64,000 nucleotides of DNA from Microbacterium soli (GTDB lineage Bacteria > Actinomycetota > Actinomycetes > Actinomycetales > Microbacteriaceae). Below the pieces are notes generated by a model. That model saw nothing but the letters and a program-made list of their open reading frames with translations. It was not told the origin of the DNA and made no database searches. This document shows, one piece after another, positions 8,234 through 16,103 of this stretch. Numbering within the stretch: the first letter of the stretch is position 1; each line of letters begins with the position of its first letter. The translations under genes were made by a program, and so were the position numbers. The stretch spans positions 1,612,001 through 1,676,000 of the forward strand of contig NZ_BAABCP010000001.1 in NCBI RefSeq assembly GCF_039539005.1, read 5' to 3'.

Positions 8234-8524
8234 TCAGCGGCCGGTGACCGCGCGGGCGCCGTCCGAGTCGGCCTGCCGATACTCCTCGGCGAGGCGGCGC
8301 ACGACCGCCGAGGTCCTGCGCAGATTCGTGATGTGCTCGCGTGCGTCGGCGTCGAGGGCGGCCGCGCGGGCGCCGAACGCCGCCGAAGCCGAACCCGTCC
8401 ACTGGCTCCGCAACTCGCGGGAGCCGGCGTCGAGCGCGTCGATGCTGCCGGAGAACCGGGAGGCGGTGCGGGAGAGCTCATCGGCGACCTCGGTCAGCCG
8501 GTCGGTGTCGACCTTCAGATGCAT
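8234..8524 (-). CDS. WXG100 family (ESAT-6-like) protein
   Basis: This 96-residue, mostly helical protein has a central W-T-G at residues 42-44 within SQWTGSASAAF. Heptad-like helices lie on both sides, the hairpin layout of WXG100 proteins exported by type VII secretion systems. The C-terminus lacks an obvious YxxxD/E motif: YRQADSDGARAVTG contains only a loose YRQAD. It is the last of five co-directional genes (11107 down to 8234). No EccC-type ATPase or other core secretion gene lies in the window, so export would need a system encoded elsewhere. Confidence 0.8.
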   Translation of the reverse strand: MHLKVDTDRLTEVADELSRTASRFSGSIDALDAGSRELRSQWTGSASAAFGARAAALDADAREHITNLRRTSAVVRRLAEEYRQADSDGARAVTGR

Positions 8525-8534
8525 GGCGGGGTCC

Positions 8535-8936
8535 TCACCGTCCGGGAGTCGTGTCGGGGTAGCTGCGCTCGGCGTCCGACGCCATGCCCCGGGCGATGTC
8601 GGACTCGGGGCCGAACAGCTCCGCGCCGCGCTCGGCGAGCAGTGTCATGGCCTCGCGCTGCGCTCTCGTGATGGTCTCCAGGGTCAGCCGGCCCAGCGCG
8701 TCGAGGGACAGCTCGTCGGCGGCGTCGCCGAACGACAGGTCCGCGAGTCTGCCGCCCACGTGCGCTCGGACGGTCACCTCGCCGCGCGCGCTGCGGGCGG
8801 TGGCGACGATCGAGTTCGCATCCTCGGCGAGGGCCGACGCGCGCTGCGTGTTCTGCCGGGCCCGCTCGTTGAGCTCGGCCAGCTTCCGCCGGGCGTCGGC
8901 GAAGTTCGCGTCGAAGTCGTATGCGTTCTCGTCCAT
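8535..8936 (-). CDS. YbaB/EbfC-like nucleoid-associated family protein
   Basis: This 133-residue protein has a helical first third rich in Ala/Arg/Glu. Next comes the beta-hairpin pattern VTVRAHVGGRLADLSFGDAADELSLDALGRLTLETI, which matches the fold order of YbaB/EbfC proteins. YbaB-like members such as EspL also occur in mycobacterial ESX loci (established association), which fits its placement between WXG100-like genes. The ATG at 8936 follows GAGGA. An upstream in-frame start would overlap the spacer. Ten bases separate it from the downstream WXG100 gene, so the two are probably co-transcribed. DNA binding itself is not shown here. Confidence 0.7.
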   Translation of the reverse strand: MDENAYDFDANFADARRKLAELNERARQNTQRASALAEDANSIVATARSARGEVTVRAHVGGRLADLSFGDAADELSLDALGRLTLETITRAQREAMTLLAERGAELFGPESDIARGMASDAERSYPDTTPGR

Positions 8937-8944
8937 GGTCCTCC

Positions 8945-9508
8945 TCATCCGCGGGCCGTGACATCGGTGGGGATCGCCGGCACCGCCCCCGGCCAGTCGC
9001 CCAGTCTCGTCAGATTGCTCGCGCCCTGCTCCTTCGCAGCCGACAGCGGCACCGTCACCGTGCTGAACGCGCTCGCCCCGGTGGAGGCATCGGCCACCCA
9101 GCCCGCGCTCGCGGCCGCCGCCGCGACGTCGAACGCGCCGCCCTCCGGCATCCGCACCCTGATGTCGATGGTCGCGTTGGGCCGGTACCCCTCGCGCACC
9201 GACCAGACGGCCGTGACCACGAAGTCCACGAGCGCCGCCCCGTCGATGACGGTGTACCCGTCGGACACGTCCAGGGCGATGCTGTAGCCGGTGTTCCCCT
9301 TCACATTCGGACGTTCGCCGCCGCGGATGTCGGAGACCCGGATGCCGTCGATGGAGCCGAGCAGCTCCCGCATCTCGCCGAGCGTCTGACCACCGGAGGG
9401 CGCGTCGTGCGGGGCGTCGGAGCGGGATGGGCCGGCTGCCGTGCATCCGGCCAGTGCCAGCACACCAGCCACGACGGCGGTCGCGGTCAGCAGACGGCTA
9501 GCGCCCAT
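8945..9508 (-). CDS. Predicted lipoprotein in the ESX-like cassette
   Basis: This 187-residue protein has a clear lipoprotein signal peptide: a hydrophobic stretch followed by LALAGC with the lipidated Cys at residue 22. A Ser/Asp/Pro-rich linker follows. The mature part alternates short strands (GYSIALDVSDGYTV, ALVDFVVTAVWSV, ATIDIRVRMPEGG), suggesting a small alpha/beta domain, and no family was recognised. It overlaps the end of the upstream 434-residue gene by 11 bases, so the two are probably translated together. In type VII loci a lipoprotein directly downstream of a large effector can be an immunity or chaperone-like partner. Here that is only an inference from order. Confidence 0.75.
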   Translation of the reverse strand: MGASRLLTATAVVAGVLALAGCTAAGPSRSDAPHDAPSGGQTLGEMRELLGSIDGIRVSDIRGGERPNVKGNTGYSIALDVSDGYTVIDGAALVDFVVTAVWSVREGYRPNATIDIRVRMPEGGAFDVAAAAASAGWVADASTGASAFSTVTVPLSAAKEQGASNLTRLGDWPGAVPAIPTDVTARG

Positions 9509-10802
9509 AGTTCATCATGTCCTCGAGGCGGTACTGCATGTCGCTCCAGATGGAGTAATCCGCGATGCCCGCGTAGGCGGGGTTGGTGTTCCCGGAGAAT
9601 CCCAGGCCCTCCAGGATCGTGGAGTCGTACGCGCCCGTCACCTCGAACACGCCGCGCCCGTCGACGTTGCGCAGTCGGAAGGCCACCTCGCCGGGATACT
9701 CCGGATGCCCGGGCAGCGCACTGATCACGAAGCCGTCGTCGGTCACCTGCTGCACGACGATGTCACCGGAGGTGACGCCGGGGATGCCCATGCCGAACAG
9801 TGAGGTCTTGATCGTCTGCCCCTCACCGGTCAGCTGCATGTTCAACTGCGAGTTGTCGCCCTCGCGGGAGGGCAGGAACACGTGCCCGAACTCCTCGCGC
9901 AGCATCCGGTTCAGCTCCTCGGTGGTCATGTCGGTCGGTCCGAGGTCGTACTCGTGCGAGTAGCCGAGCTCGTAGTCGCCCTCGAAGCGGTGGTCGGATC
10001 CGGGGTACGGCGTCGGACCCGGGTTGTACTCGTCGCCGAGCATCCCGGGCGGGAGCCGGCCGGGCAGCTCGCCCAGCGGACCGAGCAGCTCCCCGGGAGG
10101 GAACTTCTCCAGCAGCTCACCGAGGAGGTCCTCGATCCGCTGGTGGAAGGGGATGATGGCGCGGTAGAGATCGGTGGCCAGGCGCACCATCTCGCGCAGG
10201 GCCTGCAGGCCGCGGTCGATGTTCGAGGCGGCCTCGGCGATGACCTCCTGACAGTTCTGCGCGAAGTCGTCGATGGCCTGGGCCTTCTTGTCCCACTCCC
10301 ACGGCCAGCTGCCGAACAGCACATCGCCCACGACACCGGCGACCGAGGAGAGCAGCTCGAAGGCTGCGCACACCAGCGAGTGCAGGATCTCCACGATCCG
10401 CACGCACAGCTGCAGCACCTGGCTCATCACCTTCGACCAGCTCGAGAGCGAGTGCGTGGCGGCGACGAGCACGGCGAGGGCGCCGCGGACGGCCTCGGCG
10501 GTGAGGCCCGTGAGGTGCTCGATCTGCGTCAGCGCCTGCTCGAAGATGCCGGATGCCGTCTGCACCTCCCCGGAGAACGTCTCCCAGGTGTGCGAGCCCT
10601 GGTAGAGGCCGGCGGGGTCGCCGGTCACGCTCTCGAGCAGTTCGTACAGCGGCTGCACGAAGCGGATGATCGCGCCGGCGAACCCGGTCAGCGCGCTGCC
10701 GCAGTCGATCGCGGGGTCGGCCACCGGCACGGCGGTCGCCCACGTGCCGCTGCCGAGCTGGCCCGCGGCGGAGTCCGCGTCGGGGAGGAACGTGATGGCC
10801 AT
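9498..10802 (-). CDS. Large ESX-associated protein of unknown function (candidate type VII substrate/effector)
   Basis: This 434-residue protein has two parts. Residues 1-245 are predicted helical, with conserved aromatics (GSHTWETFSG, SSWSKVMSQVLQLC, SWPWEWDKKAQ), like the long helical N-termini of WXG100/LXG-type substrates. A Pro/Gly/Tyr-rich linker spans about 245-290. Residues 290-434 look like a mostly beta domain ending SIWSDMQYRLEDMMNYGR. I recognise no family for the C-terminal domain. It has no signal peptide. The ATG overlaps the stop of the small upstream gene as ATGA, and its end overlaps the lipoprotein gene. A secreted effector is plausible but unproven; a structural substrate is an equal alternative. 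Confidence 0.6.
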   Translation of the reverse strand: MAITFLPDADSAAGQLGSGTWATAVPVADPAIDCGSALTGFAGAIIRFVQPLYELLESVTGDPAGLYQGSHTWETFSGEVQTASGIFEQALTQIEHLTGLTAEAVRGALAVLVAATHSLSSWSKVMSQVLQLCVRIVEILHSLVCAAFELLSSVAGVVGDVLFGSWPWEWDKKAQAIDDFAQNCQEVIAEAASNIDRGLQALREMVRLATDLYRAIIPFHQRIEDLLGELLEKFPPGELLGPLGELPGRLPPGMLGDEYNPGPTPYPGSDHRFEGDYELGYSHEYDLGPTDMTTEELNRMLREEFGHVFLPSREGDNSQLNMQLTGEGQTIKTSLFGMGIPGVTSGDIVVQQVTDDGFVISALPGHPEYPGEVAFRLRNVDGRGVFEVTGAYDSTILEGLGFSGNTNPAYAGIADYSIWSDMQYRLEDMMNYGR

Positions 10803-11107
10803 CAGTGCTGCCCCCCGATCCGCTTGAGATCCCGGCCCGCACCGTTCTCGACGTCCTGGAAGCCCTCCACGGCGTCGGAGATGCCCTCGGCCGTCCGATC
10901 GGCGGTCTCCGCCGCGGACTTCGCGGCGTTCTCGGCTGCGGTGCCCACGGCGTTCAGCGCGGGCGGGACGAACGCCATGAGCGGGCCGAACGCCATGGAC
11001 GGGACGGCGGAGGACACGGATGTCGTCGAGCGGAGCTGGTCGGCGGCCTGGGAGAGCAGTCGGCGGACGTTGTCGTAGGCGTCGCTGTCGACCTCGATCT
11101 CTGGCAT
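10802..11107 (-). CDS. Small ESX-like (EspC/WXG100-superfamily-like) protein
   Basis: This 101-residue protein begins [20 protein letters not shown] and is amphipathic helical throughout. A hydrophobic middle ([15 protein letters not shown]) is followed by an Ala/Glu-rich helix. This resembles small EspC/DUF2580-type partners that precede larger type VII substrates, though no single diagnostic motif is present. It is the first gene of the five-gene cassette and overlaps the next gene by four bases (ATGA). The spacer upstream (11108-11330) separates it from a divergent SDR gene and would hold both promoters; no clear hexamers were identified there. Confidence 0.6.
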   Translation of the reverse strand: MPEIEVDSDAYDNVRRLLSQAADQLRSTTSVSSAVPSMAFGPLMAFVPPALNAVGTAAENAAKSAAETADRTAEGISDAVEGFQDVENGAGRDLKRIGGQH

Positions 11108-11330
11108 GCTCTGTCCCCCCGGTGGTCGTGCGGCAGCGTCGGCCGGCTCCGGACGAAAGCCTATCCGGGTGCGCTCAGGTGTGCGCAATGGGGAGATGTG
11201 CCCTAACCTGGGCGCAGTCCGGCACGCGAACTCGCTGAGGGACTCAGGACCACATAAACTGGAACTCAGTCGCAACTGTCGGGTCGCCGCGGGTGGCCGC
11301 GCGACACGATGTCCGTTCGAAGGAGAACAC

Positions 11331-12092
11331 ATGCAGATCACGGGACAGGGCGCGCTCATCACGGGCGGCGCCAGCGGGCTCGGGCTCGCGACGGCGCGGC
11401 GGCTCTCCGCCGCGGGCGCGCGGGTCACCATCATCGACCTGCCGAATTCTGCCGGCGCCGAGATCGCCGCGGAGCTCGGCGGGCTCTTCGCCCCCGCCGA
11501 CGTCACCAGCGGCGAGCAGATCGCCGCGGCCGTGGCATCCGCCCGCGCGACGGCGCCGCTGCGCGTCGTCGTCAACTGCGCGGGTATCGCGCCGCCGGCC
11601 AAGGTGCTCGACCGGGACGGCAACCCGGCCGATCTCGAGGCCTTCGAGCGCATCATCCGCATCAACCTCATCGGCACCTTCAACGTCATCTCCCAGGCAT
11701 CCGCCGTCATCGCCCAGCAGGAGCCGACCGAGGACGGCGACCGCGGCGTCATCGTCAGCACGGCCAGTGTCGCGGCGTTCGACGGGCAGATCGGTCAGCC
11801 CGCCTACTCGGCCTCCAAGGGCGGCGTGCACGCCATGACGCTGCCGATCGCGCGAGAGCTCGCGCGCCACGGCATCCGGGTGTGCACGATCGCCCCCGGC
11901 ATCATGGAGACCCCGATGCTCGCCGGTCTTCCGCAGCCCGCCCAGGATTCGCTCGGGCAGCAGGTTCCCTACCCGTCGCGGCTCGGCCGGCCCGACGAGT
12001 ACGCGGCCCTGGTCGAGCACATCATCGCCAACGGCTACCTCAACGGCGAGACCATCCGCCTCGACGGCGCCATCCGCATGGCCCCCAAGTGA
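11331..12092 (+). CDS. SDR oxidoreductase, HSD17B10-like 3-hydroxyacyl-CoA dehydrogenase
   Basis: This 253-residue classical SDR has TGGASGLG at the NAD-binding turn, NCAGIAPP after the fourth strand, a catalytic Ser in STASVAAF and [24 protein letters not shown] closes the protein. The overall pattern matches the type II 3-hydroxyacyl-CoA dehydrogenase (HSD17B10) group, which oxidises 3-hydroxyacyl-CoA or 2-methyl-3-hydroxybutyryl-CoA. AAGGAG lies six bases before the ATG. It is a close paralogue of the SDR at 55752-56510. The next gene, another SDR, follows after 92 bases. Substrate is unknown, since no ligase or hydratase is adjacent. Confidence 0.8.
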   Translation: MQITGQGALITGGASGLGLATARRLSAAGARVTIIDLPNSAGAEIAAELGGLFAPADVTSGEQIAAAVASARATAPLRVVVNCAGIAPPAKVLDRDGNPADLEAFERIIRINLIGTFNVISQASAVIAQQEPTEDGDRGVIVSTASVAAFDGQIGQPAYSASKGGVHAMTLPIARELARHGIRVCTIAPGIMETPMLAGLPQPAQDSLGQQVPYPSRLGRPDEYAALVEHIIANGYLNGETIRLDGAIRMAPK

Positions 12093-12184
12093 TCCCCGCT
12101 CCCGTCGCGAGAATCGTCGCTCGGCCCGAGGCGGAACCGACAGGAAGCACGACGGGAACGCCGTATGTGTGAAGGAGCAGCATC

Positions 12185-13015
12185 ATGACCCTGGCAGGAA
12201 AGACCATCCTCATGTCGGGCGGCAGTCGCGGCATCGGCCTGGCCATCGCGCTGCGCGCGGCCGCCGACGGCGCGAACATCGCCATGCTCGCCAAGACCGA
12301 CACCCCGCATCCGCGCCTCGAGGGCACCGTGCACACCGCCGCCGAGGCGATCCGCGCGGCGGGCGGTCAGGCGCTGCCCATCGTGGGCGATGTGCGCAAT
12401 GACAGCGACATCACCGCCGCGGTGCTCACGACGCAGGGCGAGTTCGGCGGCATCGACATCGTCGTCAACAACGCCAGCGTCATCGACCTGTCGCGCTCGA
12501 CCGACCTGGAGGCGAAGAAGTACGACCTCATGCAGGACGTGAATGTGCGCGGCACGTTCATGCTCTCCCGTGCGGCCGTTCCGCTGCTGCAGGAGGCGGA
12601 GAACCCGCACATCCTCTCGCTCTCCCCGCCGCTGAACATCACCCCGAAGTGGCTGGGAGCGCACACCGGATACACGCTCGCGAAGTACGGCATGACGATG
12701 GTCACCCTGGGGCTGGCGGCGGAGTTCGCGGATGCCGGGATCGCGGCCAACACGCTCTGGCCGCGCACCACCATCGCGACCGCGGCCGTGCAGAACCTGC
12801 TCGGCGGCGACCGGGTGATGGCGGTCAGCCGCACCCCTGACATCTACGCGGACGCCGCCTACGCCGTGCTGACCAAGCCCTCGCGCTCGCGCACCGGGCA
12901 GACGCTCATCGTCGAGGACGTGCTGGCGGAGAAGGGCGTCACGGACCTCTCGACCTACGCCGCCGTGCCCGGCACGCCCGACGACCGGCTGTTCCCCGAC
13001 ATCTTCCTGGATTGA
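12185..13015 (+). CDS. SDR oxidoreductase, HSDL2-like
   Basis: This 276-residue SDR has SGGSRGIG near residue 11, NNASVIDL, and the HSDL2-type SPPLN segment upstream of YTLAKYGMTMV. The position 13 residues before the catalytic Tyr, normally Ser, is Leu. This is typical of the HSDL2 branch and suggests an altered active site. Human HSDL2 is a peroxisomal protein of uncertain substrate. AAGGAG lies nine bases upstream of the ATG. It probably shares a transcript with the preceding HSD17B10-like gene. A weak hairpin lies just past its stop. Confidence 0.75.
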   Translation: MTLAGKTILMSGGSRGIGLAIALRAAADGANIAMLAKTDTPHPRLEGTVHTAAEAIRAAGGQALPIVGDVRNDSDITAAVLTTQGEFGGIDIVVNNASVIDLSRSTDLEAKKYDLMQDVNVRGTFMLSRAAVPLLQEAENPHILSLSPPLNITPKWLGAHTGYTLAKYGMTMVTLGLAAEFADAGIAANTLWPRTTIATAAVQNLLGGDRVMAVSRTPDIYADAAYAVLTKPSRSRTGQTLIVEDVLAEKGVTDLSTYAAVPGTPDDRLFPDIFLD

Positions 13016-13036
13016 GCGGGATTCGGGCCGAACGGA

Positions 13037-13062
13037 GATGCGGGTGCCCCGGTCACCGCATC
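13037..13062. terminator. Weak hairpin between convergent genes
   Basis: GATGC[G]GGTG and CACCGCATC form a nine-pair stem with one bulged G and a seven-base loop between the convergent HSDL2-like SDR and Gfo/Idh genes. No T-run follows, and the stem overlaps the last codons of the latter. Confidence 0.3.
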
Positions 13063-14141
13063 CGCCAGTCGCGCTCCGCGATCAGCGGCACCAGCGGCGG
13101 ACGCTCGGCCGTCGTGGTCAGCTCGATGCGGCGACCGGTGCGCGCGGACTCCAGCAGCGAGGTCATGATCTCCAGCACGTGCAGGGCGATGGAGGCGTCG
13201 GAGCGCGAGCCCCCCGACACGAAGTCGAGCAGGCCGATGCCGCGGCCGCCGTTCTCATAACCCGCGCTGGTCGGCACCGGACGCCACTCCTCGTCGCCGG
13301 GCCGGCGCAGCCGCACCTCGCCCGTGAAGTGGTTGGGGTCCGGCACGGACAGCGTGCCGGTCTCGCCGTGCACCTCGATGGGCGCGGCATCGGTGTGGGC
13401 CGCGTCGAAGCTGAACGTCACGGTCGAGATCGCGCCGCCGACGTGCTCGAGCACGCCGGTGACGTGCGTGTCGACCTCGACGGGGATCTCCTCCCCGGCC
13501 CGCGGCCCGGAGGCGATCGTGCGCACTGACCTCGGGCGCGCCGACGCGCCGGACACCCGCGTGACGGGACCCAGCAGATGGAACAGCGACGTCAGGTAGT
13601 ACGGCCCCATGTCCAGCAGCGGCCCGCCGCCCTCGCGGTAGTAGAAGTCGGGGTTCGGATGCCAGGCCTCATGCCCGGGCGAGACCCAGGTGGCGACGGC
13701 GGAGACGGGCCGCCCGATCTCGCCGGCGTCCACGGCCGCGCGGGCGGTCTGGATGCCGGTGCCGAGCACCGTGTCCGGCGCGCAGCCCGCCCAGGCGGAT
13801 GCGGAGGAGGCGGCGATGATCTCGCGGGCCACCGGCAGCGTGGGCGCCAGCGGCTTCTCCCCGAACACGTTCCTGCCGTGGTCGAGTGCGGCCAGGGCGA
13901 TCTCCGCGTGCGCGGCGGGGATCGTGAGGTTCAGCACCGTCTGCACGTCCGGGTCCTGCACGAGCTCGTCGACGCTCAGCGCACGGCATCCGTGGATGGT
14001 GTCCGCGACGGCGCGGGCCCGCGCCGCGTCCAGGTCCGCCACGGCGACGATCCGCACGCCGGGGTGATCACCGAGCGTTGCCAGGTACTGCGCGGAGATG
14101 ACCCCGAGTCCGACTATTCCGATCCCGTGCGGCTCGCCCAC
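13053..14141 (-). CDS. Gfo/Idh/MocA family oxidoreductase
   Basis: This 362-residue NAD(P)-dependent sugar oxidoreductase has a Rossmann start (GIVGLGVISAQYLATLGD), a DLD acidic motif after strand two and the family's conserved GEKPLAPT at about residues 99-106. The C-terminal alpha/beta domain carries HPNPDFYYREGGGPLLDMGPYY, containing the typical GGG.L.D.G pattern. The GTG at 14141 was chosen as the nearest start with a purine-rich upstream. It overlaps the ThuA gene's 3' end by 28 bases. It lies in an operon of two Gfo/Idh proteins with ThuA, divergent from a LacI regulator, which points to carbohydrate or inositol-like catabolism. Confidence 0.82.
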   Translation of the reverse strand: MGEPHGIGIVGLGVISAQYLATLGDHPGVRIVAVADLDAARARAVADTIHGCRALSVDELVQDPDVQTVLNLTIPAAHAEIALAALDHGRNVFGEKPLAPTLPVAREIIAASSASAWAGCAPDTVLGTGIQTARAAVDAGEIGRPVSAVATWVSPGHEAWHPNPDFYYREGGGPLLDMGPYYLTSLFHLLGPVTRVSGASARPRSVRTIASGPRAGEEIPVEVDTHVTGVLEHVGGAISTVTFSFDAAHTDAAPIEVHGETGTLSVPDPNHFTGEVRLRRPGDEEWRPVPTSAGYENGGRGIGLLDFVSGGSRSDASIALHVLEIMTSLLESARTGRRIELTTTAERPPLVPLIAERDWRMR

Positions 14142-14824
14142 AGCATCCCCCTCTCGATGATCGTCCGTACGTTGACGTCGCGCAGCACCTCGAGACTGTG
14201 CCCTGGGGTCGCGACGAAGATCCGTCCCGCGCCCCATTCCCGCGTCCACACCGCCGGGGAGGTGATGGGGCGGTGCCACGGATGGTACGGCTGCACGGGG
14301 TGGGTGGTGGTGGCCAGGACGTCGTTGAGGTCGTCGGTGAGCACCCAGTACTGCTCGGTGTCGAGCGCGAACGCCTCCAGGCCCCGCATGATCTCGTGTC
14401 CGCGGCCGAGTTCGGTCGGCTCGATCGTGTGGGGGAGGAAGTTGTCGGACGCGTCGCCCGCGCAGGAGTCCGGATGCTTGGACGGATGCGTGGCGAACTG
14501 CCCGCCGATCAGCTGCAGGTAATCGGAGCTGCTGCGGTACGAGTCGGCGATCCCACCGTGCCAACCCGCCATCCCCGTGCCGCGCGCGACCGCGTCGCGC
14601 AGGCCCTTCAGCGCGTCTCGCGAGATCTCGGACATGGTCACGCACTGCACGATGAGATCGGTGCCCGTCATCACGGTCTCGTCGGCGTAGACGTCGTTGG
14701 ACTCCTCGACGCGCACCTCGAACCCGTTCTCCCGCAGGAAGGGGATGAACAGCCCGGTCGCCTCGACGGGGCTGTGCCCGTCCCAGCCTCCGCGTACGAC
14801 GAGTGCCTTGCGCGTCCCGGTCAT
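14114..14824 (-). CDS. ThuA-like domain protein
   Basis: This 236-residue protein starts TRKALVVRGGWDGHSPVEAT and contains AGWHGGIADSY and the ATTTHPVQPYHPWHR and GAGRIFVATPGHS segments typical of the ThuA family (glutamine-amidotransferase-like fold). ThuA was named for trehalose utilisation in rhizobia and acts with Gfo/Idh-type partners in disaccharide 3-keto metabolism. The start overlaps the upstream oxidoreductase stop as ATGA. Together with the flanking oxidoreductases it supports a 3-keto-sugar type route (inference). No transporter gene accompanies the set. Confidence 0.83.
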   Translation of the reverse strand: MTGTRKALVVRGGWDGHSPVEATGLFIPFLRENGFEVRVEESNDVYADETVMTGTDLIVQCVTMSEISRDALKGLRDAVARGTGMAGWHGGIADSYRSSSDYLQLIGGQFATHPSKHPDSCAGDASDNFLPHTIEPTELGRGHEIMRGLEAFALDTEQYWVLTDDLNDVLATTTHPVQPYHPWHRPITSPAVWTREWGAGRIFVATPGHSLEVLRDVNVRTIIERGMLWASRTGSE

Positions 14825-16005
14825 GAGCGTGCTCCTTCGACGGGGGTGTAGCGACTCGCATCCGCTGCGCTGGTCTCGACGGCGGCCAGCACGCGCTGCA
14901 CCTGCGCGGCCTCGTCGAAGTCGGGACGGGCGGGAGTGCCGTCGGTGATCGCTCGGACGAAGTCGACGGTCTGATGGGTGAACAGGTGCTCGTAGCCCAG
15001 GCCGTGCCCGGCGGGCCACCAGGCTCCCGCGTAGGGGTGGCCGGGCTCTGTGACGTCGATGCGGCGGAAGCCCTGCTCCTCGGACGGCAGCTGCGCGTCG
15101 TGGAACTGCAGCTCGTTCATGGCCGAGAAGTCGAAGGCCACCGACCCGAGCTCGCCGTTGATCTCGATGCGGTTGGCGTTGCGATGGCCGGCCGCCATCC
15201 GCGTCGCCTCGAAGACCCCCAGCGCGCCGTCGGCGAAGGAGGCCGTGAAGGCGACCGCGTCGTCGACGGTGACTTTCTCACGGGGCGCGTCGGCGTCTGC
15301 GCTGCCGCCCAGGCCGATGTGCGCGTCCAACCTCGGGCGGGACTCGACGAAGGTGCGCAGGGTCGCGGACACCCCGGTGATGGCGGAGCCCGTCAGCCAC
15401 TGCGCGGTGTCGATGCTGTGTGCGCCGATGTCGCCGAGCGTGCCCGATCCCGCGCGTGCGCGGTCCAGGCGCCAGGTGAACGGGGCATCGGGGCTGGTGA
15501 GCCAATCCTGCAGATACTGGGCGCGCACGTGGCGGATGCGGCCGAGCCTGCCGTCGTCGATGAGCCGCTTGGCCAGTGCCAGAGCGGGTGTGCGCCGATA
15601 GCTGAAGCCGCACATGCTGACCGCTCCGGACGCGGCTGCCGCGGCTGCGGCCTCTGCCATGCGCTCCGCGTCGGCGACGTCGTTGGCCAGCGGCTTCTCG
15701 CACAGCACGTGCTTGCCGACGGCGAGCGCCGCCAGTGCGATCTCGGCGTGGGTGTGACCGGGGGTGCAGATGTCGACGATGTCGATGTCATCGCGGGTCA
15801 CCGCGGTGCGCCAGTCGGCCGAGGATTCCGGGATGCCGAACTCGGCCGCCGCGGCGGCCGTGCGCTCGGGCCCGCCGCCCACGAGGAGCGCCGCCTCCGG
15901 GGCGGGGGACAGGGAGAAGAAGCGCGGCGCCGTCCGCCAGGCGTGCGAGTGCATCCGCCCCATGAAGCCCGTGCCGATGATGGCCACGCGCAGCCGTGTC
16001 GTCAT
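14821..16005 (-). CDS. Gfo/Idh/MocA family oxidoreductase (second copy)
   Basis: This 394-residue enzyme has VAIIGTGFMGRMHSHAWR at the dinucleotide-binding turn, CEKPLAND as the conserved EKP motif and GTLGDIGAHSIDTAQWLTG in the C-terminal domain. The last two correspond to the catalytic Lys and the GD.G.H region of the family. It belongs to the longer, myo-inositol-dehydrogenase-like branch. The ATG at 16005 has GAGGGGA upstream. The gene leads the operon and faces the lacI-type gene across a 98-base gap that contains a perfect TTTTGCGCAAAA palindrome. Confidence 0.83.
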   Translation of the reverse strand: MTTRLRVAIIGTGFMGRMHSHAWRTAPRFFSLSPAPEAALLVGGGPERTAAAAAEFGIPESSADWRTAVTRDDIDIVDICTPGHTHAEIALAALAVGKHVLCEKPLANDVADAERMAEAAAAAAASGAVSMCGFSYRRTPALALAKRLIDDGRLGRIRHVRAQYLQDWLTSPDAPFTWRLDRARAGSGTLGDIGAHSIDTAQWLTGSAITGVSATLRTFVESRPRLDAHIGLGGSADADAPREKVTVDDAVAFTASFADGALGVFEATRMAAGHRNANRIEINGELGSVAFDFSAMNELQFHDAQLPSEEQGFRRIDVTEPGHPYAGAWWPAGHGLGYEHLFTHQTVDFVRAITDGTPARPDFDEAAQVQRVLAAVETSAADASRYTPVEGARS

Positions 16006-16084
16006 TGCGGATTCCCCTCTCCCGTCAGCCCGATGCGTGGGATACAGGAAGAAGAATGCCAGTCCGCATGGCGGATGCCGCACG

Positions 16085-16096
16085 TTTTGCGCAAAA
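16085..16096. promoter_or_regulatory. LacI-family operator palindrome
   Basis: TTTTGCGCAAAA is a perfect 12-base palindrome centred on CG, the usual core of LacI/GalR-family operators. It sits seven bases before the GTG of the lacI-type gene and 79 bases before the divergent oxidoreductase gene. It could therefore control both. Confidence 0.6.
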
Positions 16097-16103
16097 ATGA
16101 TTC

